DNA of 64,000 bases from Planctomycetota bacterium (lineage in GTDB: Bacteria > Planctomycetota > UBA8742 > UBA2392), in contig JADZFR010000015.1 in the NCBI GenBank assembly GCA_020849795.1, forward strand, positions 1 to 64,000, read 5' to 3'. The translations under genes were made by a program, and so were the position numbers. Shown here piece by piece: positions 33,505-42,937 of this stretch; the stretch's first letter is position 1; each line of letters starts with the position of its first letter. The notes below the pieces were generated by a model. The model made no database searches and was not told the origin of the DNA. It was given only the letters and a program-made list of their open reading frames with translations.

Positions 33505-35142
33505 ATGCGGCTATCGTTGGTCATGCTTGCGTGCGTCCTGTTGCTGGCTGCGTGCCCGCAGGACGAGCCAAAAAGCAAGCCCAAGCCCTGGGGCCTGAAC
33601 CCGCTGCTGGTGATCGGTCCGTTTGGCGGCAGCGCCGACCCGGACGGCGGGACAGCCGTTGCTCTCACGGTCAGCGGCCAGGTCACGTTTGACCGGTTGC
33701 CGGTCACGGCAGGCGGCCTTGGCTCAACGCCAATCAGCGGGCCAGCGGTGAACGTGCTGATCGAAGCCGTACGGCACGACGACATGTTCGATGTGGTCGG
33801 CACGACAAGCACTGACGCAAGCGGCAACTACACGTTGAATCTGCTGCTTGCGCACGATTTTTATGTGCGTGCCCGCACGACCACCGGCACGGGCGTGGAC
33901 ATTGACCGCGTCTACCACAACCAGACATCGACGCCCATTCTGCACGCAGCCGTGGGGCCGATCCTGAACCGCGCCGCCGGCAGCCAGACCGCCAACCTGC
34001 ACGCTGATACTACACTGGCCATGAACCGCGGCGGTGCGTTTTCGATTCTGGACAGCGTGCGTCGCCTTCGGGCGGCGACGGCCGGCAGTTATCCCAGCCT
34101 CGGGCCGCTGGACGTGCTGTGGTCAGTCGGCGGCAATCTCGTGACAGACACGGACCCGGATGGGCCGAACAGCCGGCCGACAATCCGGCTGGCGGGAGGT
34201 AGCAGTGCAGATCCCGCAAACACCGACCACGACGAGTTCGACGAGACGGTGATTGCCCACGAATGGGCCAGCTTTCTGCAACTCACCCAGTCTCGCGACA
34301 ACAACTTCGGCGGACCCCATGCAGGCGAAGAGCTGATCTTTTCAGCGGCCTACAGTGAGGGGGTGGTGACGGCCATTGGATGCGCGCTGCTGGGCATTCA
34401 GACGTATCGCGACACCACCGGCTACCCGGGAGGCACGACCAGCGTGCAGTTCGAGTTTGATTGTGAAAGCGGCTTGTTGCCGGGCACGGGCATCGGCTAC
34501 GGCGGCGAGTTTCGCGTAACGCGCGTGGTGTGGGACTTGATCGACGGCGGGCTTGGCGGCCCTGCCGACTTTGACACCGACCCGGTAGCGATCGACCTTG
34601 GCGACTTCTTCAGCAGCTTTGACGCGCTGGCCGTGCGCGGCGCACCCTATGAAGTCGCGTGGCTGGCGGGCCTTTTGCAGCAGTTGATTGACGACACCTT
34701 TCTGACCCAACTAGACGCCGACACGCTGATGCAGTCCCAGGGCGCCCAGTTTCCACCGGCCGGCGGCGCGGACCCGTTTCCGGCTGCGCTGGTGATTGGC
34801 GCCGGCACCGCATTGGGCAGCCTGGACGCATGGTCGGGCGTTAATCCCAACCCGATCCTGGGGCCGCAGGCCAATGCCGTGTACCGCCTTGAGCTTGCGA
34901 CCGCGCAATCAGTCACCGTGACGCTGATCAACACCACGGTCGGTTACGTTGCCGGCAGCCACCGTCTGGACCTGACGATCTGGGACCTTTCCCGCAATGC
35001 CGTGGCGGCAGAGACAGGGACTGGGGTCACGAAGATCGCCAGCCCAAGTCTTGCCGCCGGCACCTACATTGTGAGAATACAGCATCTGCCGCAAACGCAG
35101 GCACTGTCAGCGCCCGCGACGTACACCATCGAGGCACAGTAG
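33505..35142 (+). CDS. Lipoprotein with carboxypeptidase-regulatory-like domain and degenerate HE-peptidase motif
   Basis: This 545-residue exported lipoprotein has a signal peptide ending in the lipobox LLLAAC (Cys about 17). Residues about 55-150 form a CarboxypepD_reg-like sandwich (ASGNYTLNLLLAHDFYVRA). A segment ETVIAHEWASFLQLTQS resembles HEWGH-type metallopeptidase cores, but the second His is replaced by Ser, and a later EGVVTAIG aligns with the third-ligand region. It is therefore probably inactive or a binding module. A PPC-like beta domain forms the C-terminus (YRLELATAQSVTVTLINTT). The start at 33505 is fixed by the signal peptide. The gene is divergent from waaA. Confidence 0.72.
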   Translation: MRLSLVMLACVLLLAACPQDEPKSKPKPWGLNPLLVIGPFGGSADPDGGTAVALTVSGQVTFDRLPVTAGGLGSTPISGPAVNVLIEAVRHDDMFDVVGTTSTDASGNYTLNLLLAHDFYVRARTTTGTGVDIDRVYHNQTSTPILHAAVGPILNRAAGSQTANLHADTTLAMNRGGAFSILDSVRRLRAATAGSYPSLGPLDVLWSVGGNLVTDTDPDGPNSRPTIRLAGGSSADPANTDHDEFDETVIAHEWASFLQLTQSRDNNFGGPHAGEELIFSAAYSEGVVTAIGCALLGIQTYRDTTGYPGGTTSVQFEFDCESGLLPGTGIGYGGEFRVTRVVWDLIDGGLGGPADFDTDPVAIDLGDFFSSFDALAVRGAPYEVAWLAGLLQQLIDDTFLTQLDADTLMQSQGAQFPPAGGADPFPAALVIGAGTALGSLDAWSGVNPNPILGPQANAVYRLELATAQSVTVTLINTTVGYVAGSHRLDLTIWDLSRNAVAAETGTGVTKIASPSLAAGTYIVRIQHLPQTQALSAPATYTIEAQ

Positions 35143-35232
35143 CTGCCTTGTAATTGCCGGCAAAGCGGTTAAACCGGCCTTATACCGCCCTTTACACCGG
35201 CTACCGGAGGTTCAGCCCAAAGCCTCGCAAGC

Positions 35233-37608
35233 ATGCCGTACCTTGAGATCAAACTGGGACCGGACACCCTGTTGCTGCGATTTGTTGGTCGCATCGACTA
35301 TGCGTTCGGCCGTCTGCCACGGGCTGACGTGCAGTTGCGCGACATGAAGGTCTCGCGCCTGCACACCCAGGTGTTTATCGACAGCCGGGGCAACGCCTTT
35401 GTGCGTGACCTGGGTAGCAGCGGCGGGACTTCGATCAACAACCAGCGCCTGCGCCGGGGTGTGATTGCGCCATTGGTGGACGGTTCCAAGGTCCGTATCG
35501 GTGATGCACGCGTCACCTATTATGACGCCGAGCCGCCGGTCAACGCCACCGACCCGCCAAGCCAGAGCCATCCGCGCGGTTTGATTCGCACGAACCCGCG
35601 TGAGCGCCACTTTGAAGCCGACCAGACCGTGCTGGCGATGGACAAGGTCGATCCCGAAACGCAAAGCGGCCCGGCTGAACCACCGCCCGAGATCAACCCG
35701 AACGATTTTGGTGACGACTCGCCGCGCCCGGCCGCGGCCGCGCCCGCTGCAGCCAAGAAGGGTCCACCGCCGTCATCCACGACGCAGCGTCGCGACACCG
35801 GCATTGTCGAGGCACCGTGGGACAAGCGCGAAAGCGGAAAGGTGGCGCCGGGTCAGAAGCGCCTGACCGTACCCCCGCCAACGCGCCGCGGCGAGGCACT
35901 GCCGCCTCCGCAAATGGAATCGGCCGAGATTGACGAGCACGGCAATTTTCACATTCCCGGGGCGGCGCCGGCTTCCGGGCCGCGGCCATTGCCGCCCTCT
36001 GCGCGACCGGTCAGCCCGCTGCCGCCGCGTGAGGCTCTGCGTGCGGAAGCGCCAAAGCCGCCTGCACCTGCGCCCAAGCAGGCACCCGCGCCCGTGCCCA
36101 AGCAATCACCGGCCCAGGGCCAGCCCACACCATCAACGCGCGAGGCCGATGCCGCAGATGCCGACGACAGCGAACCCATTTCGGCGGCATCAGAGGCATT
36201 CAGCAAGCCGGCCGCCTTCCATGGCGAAATGCGGATTGAAGAAGACGAAGAGCCGCGGCCGCGGCTGGGCATGCCCACGGTACGCCTTGAGCGCCCCGCC
36301 ATGCAGGATCGTCGCAACGCGCGAGATGCAGACGCCGCAGAGTCGGACGAGCCCGCCCCCAAGATTCCCACTGCGAAAGTCGATGCTCGGCAGCCGCAGC
36401 CGTCAGCACCTGCTGACGACGCCGCCGAGCCGGAACCGCAGATCGGCAAGGCGCCGCCAACCGTTCTGCCCTCGCAGGATTTGGACGAGTCGCCGCCCGC
36501 GGAGTTTGAACCTGTAGTGACGGGTGACGCTGAAAGTGGCGGCAAAGGTAGCGACGAAGAAGACCTGACGGACGAGCAGATCGCCGACTACCTGGGTGCC
36601 AGCGCGTCGGGCCATTTCGATGAAGTGGACTTCGGCGAGTCTGGCACTGGCAGCGAAGACGACGCCGACGCCGGCGAAGCCGTGTTCGGATCGGCCAAGG
36701 TGTCGCTTGAGGGCGCCGACGACATAGACATTGAAGGCCCGCACGACAGCGCTGAGGAGGCTGCCGCAAAACCCGCCGCTGCGGTGGAAGACGAGCCTGC
36801 CGACGAGCAAGTGGTCGAATCGACCACCTCCATGCTCGGCCACACTACGGCGATCAAGGAAGAACCTGAGCCCGAACCGGAACCAGCACCGCAGGAAGCC
36901 CCGACACCCGAGCATGTAACGCCGCCGCCGGTGACACGCGAGGGCGCGACCGCTGACCGCGAATTCAAACCGCGCAAGACGCGAAAGCTCATGAAGCGCC
37001 GCACCGAGGCGCTGGACAAGAAGACTGACAAGACGCACGAAACTCCGCCACCCGCGGAGAACGCAAAGACCGAGTTCATCGCACGACCTGGCGACCAGCC
37101 GGTTGCCATGGGCGCCAAGACCATGTTTATCCCCAAGCCCGGCGACGTTGCCGGCCCGGGTGAGAGGGTCGATGAAACTGTTGACGAAGATGACACCGGT
37201 GTGCCCAAACGGCTTACCGAACGCGCAGAACGCCGAAGTCTGGCAGAGATGGGCGAGGGCCCGGGTGGCGATACCGTGGCATTGCCCCCCGGCATGGCCA
37301 GCGACTTGCGCGCCGAGATGGAGAAGCTGGAAAAGGGCAAGCGCCAGGACGCGAAGAAAGAAGTCTCTACCATTGGCGACCACCCGACCGTCAAGACCAC
37401 GCCAACCGACGATGCAGAAGACGAAGAATTCATCGTGGATGACAGCTATGCCTTCTTCACCCCGCCACCTCCGACACGCCGCGGGGCTGCCAAGATCAAA
37501 GCCGAGTCGGACGTGATTGACGCCAACGACTTTCACAAAGAGACGGACAACCTGCCGCCCGAGAAGAAAGCCAAATCAAAAGACGACCCGGATACGTTGG
37601 TTGAGTAG
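35233..37608 (+). CDS. FHA-domain protein with long disordered tail
   Basis: This 791-residue cytoplasmic protein has an FHA domain at residues 1-95. The phosphothreonine-binding residues lie in GRLPRADVQL, KVSRLHTQV and GGTSINNQRL. Residues 100-791 are Pro/Ala/Glu-rich and predicted disordered, with many Thr residues in acidic settings. Two similar motifs occur near 615-640, AKTEFIARPGDQP and AKTMFIPKPGDVA. FHA proteins read out Ser/Thr kinase activity, so the kinase at 1.6-5 kb or another one is a possible partner. No spans or enzymatic domain are visible. The GGAGG at 35202-35206 is too far from the ATG to act as its ribosome site. Confidence 0.8.
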   Translation: MPYLEIKLGPDTLLLRFVGRIDYAFGRLPRADVQLRDMKVSRLHTQVFIDSRGNAFVRDLGSSGGTSINNQRLRRGVIAPLVDGSKVRIGDARVTYYDAEPPVNATDPPSQSHPRGLIRTNPRERHFEADQTVLAMDKVDPETQSGPAEPPPEINPNDFGDDSPRPAAAAPAAAKKGPPPSSTTQRRDTGIVEAPWDKRESGKVAPGQKRLTVPPPTRRGEALPPPQMESAEIDEHGNFHIPGAAPASGPRPLPPSARPVSPLPPREALRAEAPKPPAPAPKQAPAPVPKQSPAQGQPTPSTREADAADADDSEPISAASEAFSKPAAFHGEMRIEEDEEPRPRLGMPTVRLERPAMQDRRNARDADAAESDEPAPKIPTAKVDARQPQPSAPADDAAEPEPQIGKAPPTVLPSQDLDESPPAEFEPVVTGDAESGGKGSDEEDLTDEQIADYLGASASGHFDEVDFGESGTGSEDDADAGEAVFGSAKVSLEGADDIDIEGPHDSAEEAAAKPAAAVEDEPADEQVVESTTSMLGHTTAIKEEPEPEPEPAPQEAPTPEHVTPPPVTREGATADREFKPRKTRKLMKRRTEALDKKTDKTHETPPPAENAKTEFIARPGDQPVAMGAKTMFIPKPGDVAGPGERVDETVDEDDTGVPKRLTERAERRSLAEMGEGPGGDTVALPPGMASDLRAEMEKLEKGKRQDAKKEVSTIGDHPTVKTTPTDDAEDEEFIVDDSYAFFTPPPPTRRGAAKIKAESDVIDANDFHKETDNLPPEKKAKSKDDPDTLVE

Positions 37609-37631
37609 CCACACGGGCAAACTAGAACCAA

Positions 37632-37655
37632 CGGCCCGGGATCACCGGGCCGTTT
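37632..37655 (+). terminator. Intrinsic terminator after FHA gene
   Basis: CGGCCCGG (37632-37639) and CCGGGCCG (37645-37652) form an 8-bp stem with loop GATCA, followed by TTT. It lies between the FHA gene and aspS. Confidence 0.65.
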
Positions 37656-37689
37656 GCATGCCGTCTGTGCCACTCGCATGGAGAAGAAG

Positions 37690-39582
37690 ATGAAGACACG
37701 TACGCACCGTTGCGGAGAGTTGCGTAAGGCCCACATCGGGCAGGCCGTCACGGTCTGCGGCTGGGTCGACGTCAAGCGTGACCGGGGTGGCGTGGTGTTC
37801 ATCCTGCTGCGTGACGTAAGCGGCAAGGTGCAACTCACGTTTACAGAACAACACAACAAGGCGCTGGTCGACCAGACTCGCGAGGCCCGCCACGAGTACG
37901 TCATTAGCGCCATGGGCAAGGTGACAGAGCGCGATGCCGAGAACCGCACCGACAAGCTCGCGACCGGCGAAGTCGAGATCATGGTGGAGTCGTTTGAGGT
38001 CTTGAACACGGCGGTGACACCGGCCATCGAGGTGCGCGACGACCTTAAGTGCGACCCGGAATTGCGCTTGAAGAACCGTTTCATTGACCTGAGGCGCCGG
38101 CCGATGCAGGCCATGCTGCAGGCGCGCGCTGCGCTGGTGGGGGCGGCACGGAGAACGCTTGAGGCCGAGGGCTTTCTCGATATCGAAACGCCGATTCTCT
38201 ACAAGCGCACGCCTGAGGGCGCCCGCGACTTCATTGTGCCGTCGCGCGCACACCAGGGTCAGTTCTACGCGCTGCCGCAGAGCCCGCAGCTGTTCAAGCA
38301 GCTCTGCATGATCAGCGGCCTGGACCGCTACTACCAGATTGCCCGCTGCTTCCGCGACGAGGACAAGCGCGCAGACCGCCAGCCCGAGTTCACGCAGATC
38401 GACCTGGAGATGTCGTTTCCCACGCGCGACGACGTGATGGAGTTGTTTGAGAAAGTAGTGGTCGCCGTTGTCAACGCGTTGCAAAGCGACGCGCGACTTC
38501 AAGACATGGACTGGCCGGTGCTTAAAGCCGGCAAGTTGCGGACGCCGTTTGAGCGCATGGACTACGAGACGGCGATGCGCGACTACAGCATCGACCGCCC
38601 CGACCTGCGCTCGCGCGACCTGCGCTTGACCGACCTGACCAGGTGGGCGCGCACGTGCAGCTTCAACGCGTTCAAAGGCACAGCCGAGAAAGACGGTCTG
38701 GTCAAGGGACTACGCTGCCCCGGGATGGCGGAGAGCTTCAGCACGGGTCAGTTAAAGAACCTGGAGCGTGACGCCAAAGGCATGGGCGCGACGGGCCTGG
38801 CGAATCTGAAAGTGTCAGCGGCCGGCCTGGAAGGCGGCATTGCCAAATTCATTCCCGAGGCGGAACAGAAGGCCATGATCGCGGCCTTTGGCGCACAGCC
38901 TGGCGACCTGCTGCTGATCTGCGCACACGAAAAGCACAAGATCGTGCACGCGGTCATGCACAACATGCGCGTGCTGATCGCCGAGAAGCTTGGGCTAAGC
39001 GACCCCGCGAAGTTCGCGATCACTTGGGTCGTGGACTTCCCGCTGTTCGAGTATCGCGAAGAGGACGAGAAACTGTTCGCAAGCCATCATCCATTCACGT
39101 TGCCGCAAAACGCGGCGCGCGTGCACGAAATGGCCGAGATCAGCCGCAAGGGCCGCGAGCCGCACCCCGTGGCACGGATGCTCCACGGAGGCGTGAAGCT
39201 GGAAGAGATTCTCGCGCTGCGCAACAACCAGTACGACCTTGTCTGCAACGGCGTGGAAATCGCCGGCGGCAGCATCCGCATGCACCGTACGGACTGGCAA
39301 GCCGACGTGTTTGAACTGATCGGCATCACCAAAGAAGAAGCCAGCAAGAAGTTCGGCTTCCTGATGAGCGCGCTGGACCATGGCGCGCCGCCGCATGGCG
39401 GCATTGCCAGTGGCGTAGACCGGTTGCTGATGCTGTTGCTCGGCCTGGACAACATCGCGGACGTGATTGCATTTCCGAAGTCAGCGTCAGGCCGCGACCT
39501 GATGATCGACACGCCCAACGAAGTTGAACCGGCCCTGCTGAAAGAACTCGCGATTGAGGTGGCCGCGGTCAAACGGACCTGA
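37690..39582 (+). CDS. aspS: Aspartyl-tRNA synthetase (bacterial type with GAD insertion)
   Basis: This 630-residue class II enzyme charges tRNA-Asp. Residues 1-105 are the OB-fold anticodon domain (VTVCGWVDVKRDRGGVVFI). The catalytic core has QSPQLFKQ, motif 2 FRDEDKRADRQPEFTQIDLEM and motif 3 GIASGVDRLLMLLLG. A large GAD domain insertion (about 290-420) marks the bacterial type. The start at 37690 has GGAG six bases upstream (37680-37683); the earlier ATG at 37654 lies in the terminator region. Whether it also charges tRNA-Asn cannot be decided here, since no gatCAB genes are in view. Confidence 0.97.
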   Translation: MKTRTHRCGELRKAHIGQAVTVCGWVDVKRDRGGVVFILLRDVSGKVQLTFTEQHNKALVDQTREARHEYVISAMGKVTERDAENRTDKLATGEVEIMVESFEVLNTAVTPAIEVRDDLKCDPELRLKNRFIDLRRRPMQAMLQARAALVGAARRTLEAEGFLDIETPILYKRTPEGARDFIVPSRAHQGQFYALPQSPQLFKQLCMISGLDRYYQIARCFRDEDKRADRQPEFTQIDLEMSFPTRDDVMELFEKVVVAVVNALQSDARLQDMDWPVLKAGKLRTPFERMDYETAMRDYSIDRPDLRSRDLRLTDLTRWARTCSFNAFKGTAEKDGLVKGLRCPGMAESFSTGQLKNLERDAKGMGATGLANLKVSAAGLEGGIAKFIPEAEQKAMIAAFGAQPGDLLLICAHEKHKIVHAVMHNMRVLIAEKLGLSDPAKFAITWVVDFPLFEYREEDEKLFASHHPFTLPQNAARVHEMAEISRKGREPHPVARMLHGGVKLEEILALRNNQYDLVCNGVEIAGGSIRMHRTDWQADVFELIGITKEEASKKFGFLMSALDHGAPPHGGIASGVDRLLMLLLGLDNIADVIAFPKSASGRDLMIDTPNEVEPALLKELAIEVAAVKRT

Positions 39583-39712
39583 GGCCAACCGGGATTTGCG
39601 ACGTTTCAAGCCAGCCACGTATGCCGCGAGCTGAGTGAATCGCTGCCCGCCTTCGCGCAACCGCAGACAGGCAGCGTTGTGCTTTCGCCGTCGATTGCTG
39701 CCCGATTGGACG

Positions 39713-39718
39713 TATAAA
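39713..39718 (+). promoter_or_regulatory. -10-like hexamer TATAAA, six bases before ATG
   Basis: TATAAA is nearly consensus and is followed by just six bases and the ATG at 39725. The transcript would start at the start codon. This is one of the clearest leaderless candidates in the window. Confidence 0.5.
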
Positions 39719-39724
39719 CCGGGC

Positions 39725-40663
39725 ATGCTTGAGTTGTTCCACAGCTTTGTATACCGCCCCTACGTAACCCTGTTTCTGCTGGGGTTTCTGGTGTTGAGCT
39801 GGCTGGAACAGGGGCGGCTTCGCACCGCAATCTGGCTGGTGACCGGCTACCTGGTGGCGCTCTCTGCCGAGTGGGGCAGCATCAACCACGGCATTCCGTT
39901 CGGATTCTACACCTACCACTATGATGTGCTTGCGGACGACCTGATCGTCTTTGGCGTGCCGTTCTTTGACTCGCTGTCGTTTGCGTTTCTCAGCTACGTG
40001 AGCTTTTCATTCGCCCAATTCTTCCTGTCGCCGCACTGGCGTCGCGGTCTGGACGTCCAGCGCGTTACGTCGCGCAACCTGCGCAACTCCGGGGCCGTGC
40101 TGTTCATGGGCGCGTTCTTCATGACCGTGCTCGACCTTGTGACCGACCCGGTGGCGCACCTAGGCCAGCACTGGTTTCTTGGCGACATCTACCATTACCC
40201 TGAGCCCGGCTGGCACTTTGACGTGACGCTGGCCAATTATGCGGGCTGGTTTGTCGTGGGGTGGGCGATCATCTTTATCAACCAGCGCATCGACTGGCTG
40301 CTGTCACGGCGCGAACTTGCACGCGACAAGGCGGTCGCCCTGCGCCACATACCGGCCAAGGGTCTGTTTGCGCCGCTGTTTTGGTTTGGAATTGCGGCTT
40401 TCACGCTGGGGATTACCGCGTGGCTTGGCTGGGGCTATGACCTTGAGAGTGTGCCGCCGGCGCAGCGCGAGACTTTCATTGCCGAGACGCGCAAGCTGTT
40501 CCTGTCCGGCACGTTCATCATGGCACCGATTCTGGTGTTGGCCTGGGCGCACTTGGTGCGCCGCGGCAGTCACCCGTCGCCAGAGCAACTCACCGCATGG
40601 TTGCAGGACTACCCCAACCCGCGCCTGAAATCGCGAATCAGCGAGCAGCCGAAGCCCCTTTAA
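39725..40663 (+). CDS. Carotenoid biosynthesis membrane protein (DUF422/CruF-like)
   Basis: This 312-residue polytopic protein has about seven hydrophobic spans. Features of the DUF422/CruF family include HGIPFGFYTYHYDVL near residue 60, FGVPFFDSL, and LDLVTDPVAHLG near 140. CruF proteins hydrate the terminal double bond of carotenoids at C-1'. The C-terminal 70 residues are polar and probably cytoplasmic. No other carotenoid genes are adjacent, so the pathway role is inferred from family alone. The start at 39725 is preferred over the upstream ATG at 39635, which gives an Arg-rich leader. Confidence 0.72.
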   Translation: MLELFHSFVYRPYVTLFLLGFLVLSWLEQGRLRTAIWLVTGYLVALSAEWGSINHGIPFGFYTYHYDVLADDLIVFGVPFFDSLSFAFLSYVSFSFAQFFLSPHWRRGLDVQRVTSRNLRNSGAVLFMGAFFMTVLDLVTDPVAHLGQHWFLGDIYHYPEPGWHFDVTLANYAGWFVVGWAIIFINQRIDWLLSRRELARDKAVALRHIPAKGLFAPLFWFGIAAFTLGITAWLGWGYDLESVPPAQRETFIAETRKLFLSGTFIMAPILVLAWAHLVRRGSHPSPEQLTAWLQDYPNPRLKSRISEQPKPL

Positions 40664-40798
40664 AATCCGCAAGCGTCCCGGAACCGGCGCGGGCGATTTC
40701 TCGTCTCTTGCTTGGTTTCGACTCGTTAACCATGAATAATACGGGCTCACGAATGAGCAACCGGGCCGGAAATTCGGGCGCAGGGCGGGAGACTCGAC

Positions 40799-42253
40799 AT
40801 GCACAAGACATTGCTCATGGCTGCGCTGTGCGCGGCGCTGTTCGCTGGCGGAGTTGCGGCCCAGGAAGCTGAGCCCGGTGACAAGATCAAGGCCCGTACT
40901 GCCAGGGACGTCGAGGCGCTCATGCCCCAGCCCGGGTGCGGCGGCTCGGACAAGGTTCAGCTTGAGTCGGTCGAGAGCATCATCAAAGAGATCAAGATCG
41001 AAGCCGAAGGCTGCGCTCAGTGCAAAGGTCGCGTTGCCTCGATGATCGGCATGGACAAGTCCCGCAAAGCCGCGCTGCTTGTGATCTTTGCGTGGGGCGG
41101 CTTGGTGGATGCCGAAGCGATGAAGGAACTGGCGAGAATTGCCGGCGGCAGCGACCCGATGGTGATCTGCACCATGGTGTACCGCGCCGAAGAAAAGATC
41201 GGCGACAACAGCTATCGCATCGTCACGCTGGCCGAGCAGGCGCAGATCATGGCCGGCTACACATGGCTGCTGAAGAAGATGGAAGCGGACTTCGCGATTG
41301 ACCCGGAACGCCGCTTCTTGATGGGCATGGGCGGCGGTGACGACGACGCGCTTCAGTACGCCAGCATGCTTTGGACAGAAGATGCAGACGCCTTTCCATT
41401 CCGGGCGATTCTGCTGGATGGGCTGGTGAACAGCGAAAGTCTCGACAACCTGCCGCCGGTGCCCTACATCGTCAGCGCCGACAAAGACTTGATCGATATG
41501 AACGTGCAGTTCGGCAACAAACGCCTGACCAAGCATTTCTGCACCGACGTGCTGAGCAAGGGCCTGCCGGTGCAGTACCACGAGTACAAGGCGCCAATGA
41601 TGGGCGCGCCCGTTCGCATGTACATGATTCATCGAGATGCCATCGGCACCATGGGCGGCCCGCCGGCACCCGAGTATCCCCGCGAACGCAGCCTGCCGGG
41701 CGTAGTGACCGAGGCCGACAAGATTCCGTTCAAGGACAACGAAGATCGCTATGCCAACCAGGTGATCGAACTTGCCCGCCAGGAGGAATGGAAAAAGGCC
41801 AGCGAATACATGTTGCGCGTGATCGCCAACAAGGACATTCCGGCCAAGGACAAGAAAGCCATCAAGGAGTTCCAGAAAGAGTTCGACAAATACGTGAAAG
41901 CCGAGATGGAACGCTGCAACAAGTCTATCGAGATCAGCATCAAGGCCGAGATGTGGCCCCACTGGCTTCACCACCAGCGGCTCAAGGCGTTGTACGACGC
42001 GTTCAAGAACGAGAAGTGGGCCGCAGGCAAGACATATGGCGCAAACATCGAGAAGCTGAAGACCTTCGGCCCCGCCCAGCGCGACCAGGAACGCAAAGCG
42101 AAGCTGCTGGATGCCATGAAGCTTGAGCTTGCGGGAAAGCGCGCCGAGGCAAAGAAGGTCTACCAGGAGATCTCAAAGCAGAAAGACGCCGACGGCGGCT
42201 TGTCTGATTGGCCCTACGCCGCCGAGTACCGGCTGACCTGGTGGGTTGATTAG
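40799..42253 (+). CDS. Secreted protein with alpha/beta-hydrolase-like core
   Basis: This 484-residue exported protein has a signal peptide (1-21, ending GGVAAQ). Residues about 85-265 follow an alpha/beta-hydrolase order: a strand AALLVIFAWGG, an elbow-like MGMGGGDDDALQYAS, and strand PYIVSADKDLIDM. The nucleophile Ser expected in GxSxG is absent (GGGDD), so classic hydrolysis is unlikely. The last 190 residues are Lys/Glu-rich and helical. Cys pairs CAQC may form a disulfide or bind metal. The start has GGGAG nearby (GGGAGACTCGAC before the ATG). A similar secreted hydrolase is encoded 700 bp downstream. Confidence 0.6.
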   Translation: MHKTLLMAALCAALFAGGVAAQEAEPGDKIKARTARDVEALMPQPGCGGSDKVQLESVESIIKEIKIEAEGCAQCKGRVASMIGMDKSRKAALLVIFAWGGLVDAEAMKELARIAGGSDPMVICTMVYRAEEKIGDNSYRIVTLAEQAQIMAGYTWLLKKMEADFAIDPERRFLMGMGGGDDDALQYASMLWTEDADAFPFRAILLDGLVNSESLDNLPPVPYIVSADKDLIDMNVQFGNKRLTKHFCTDVLSKGLPVQYHEYKAPMMGAPVRMYMIHRDAIGTMGGPPAPEYPRERSLPGVVTEADKIPFKDNEDRYANQVIELARQEEWKKASEYMLRVIANKDIPAKDKKAIKEFQKEFDKYVKAEMERCNKSIEISIKAEMWPHWLHHQRLKALYDAFKNEKWAAGKTYGANIEKLKTFGPAQRDQERKAKLLDAMKLELAGKRAEAKKVYQEISKQKDADGGLSDWPYAAEYRLTWWVD

Positions 42254-42255
42254 CA

Positions 42256-42846
42256 CTACCAGCGCGGGCGGAACCAGTCATCTGCCGCATACCCGTAGGG
42301 AGAGCGCGGCCGCTCGTAGGGCTGAAGCTTTCGCTGATAATCTTCGCGCTTGGCTTGTTTCTGGAAGTCGTCAATCACCCACCAGATGTAAAGCGCCCCG
42401 AAGATGCTCATGAAAAAGCCGACGATGCAGAAAATCCAGCCGATCGTGAAGCCGCTGTCCTGCGGCACCTCGCCGCGCTGGACCTCGCCGTAGCCCTTGC
42501 GCGAGAGAAGAAATCCGATCGGCCCGGTGATCAACCCGATTGGCGACAGAAACACGCTGGCCACACCCAGGCCAAGCACAGCCGCGCGATTGCTGGGATA
42601 GGTCAACGGCGCCCAGCGCTGGCCGTACATCGGCGGAGGCGGCTGCCACTGCGGCGGCGGGGCGCCCTGCACCTGTGCCTGCTGTTCGGCCTGCAAGCGC
42701 TCTTTGCGAATGAAGCGCGTCTCAATCTGGCCCCACCAGTTGCCTGTCGCGCCGCAGGCCGGGCAAGCATTGGTTGCCATGAGCTTTTCGGGCGAGCCAG
42801 AGAACGCCTTGCGGCAGTTCAGGCACGCGGCTTTGATCTTCTGCAT
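42256..42846 (-). CDS. Zinc-ribbon membrane protein (DUF4190-like)
   Basis: This is a 196-residue protein. The N-terminal zinc ribbon uses CLNC and CPAC (residues 8-31). A Pro/Gln-rich linker follows (QWQPPPPMYGQRW). Two to three spans lie at about 85-115 and 130-160, including NRAAVLGLGVASVFLSPIGL, which resembles DUF4190 membrane modules. The C-terminus is basic and aromatic. The role is unknown; ribbon-plus-membrane proteins of this kind are common in planctomycetes. It converges on the preceding secreted protein gene with a 2-bp gap. Confidence 0.65.
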   Translation of the reverse strand: MQKIKAACLNCRKAFSGSPEKLMATNACPACGATGNWWGQIETRFIRKERLQAEQQAQVQGAPPPQWQPPPPMYGQRWAPLTYPSNRAAVLGLGVASVFLSPIGLITGPIGFLLSRKGYGEVQRGEVPQDSGFTIGWIFCIVGFFMSIFGALYIWWVIDDFQKQAKREDYQRKLQPYERPRSPYGYAADDWFRPRW

Positions 42847-42937
42847 ACGCCCCCTGCCGCATTTTGCCGCCGCAATCGCGGCAAAGCCAATCGGAACTAC
42901 GATTGTTCAAGGGTGTTGAATGCTTTCGGAGGCCAAC

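Noticed and set aside
40304..41974. 556-codon minus-strand frame
   Set aside because: Antisense to the CruF-like and secreted-protein genes, with no signal or motif of its own.
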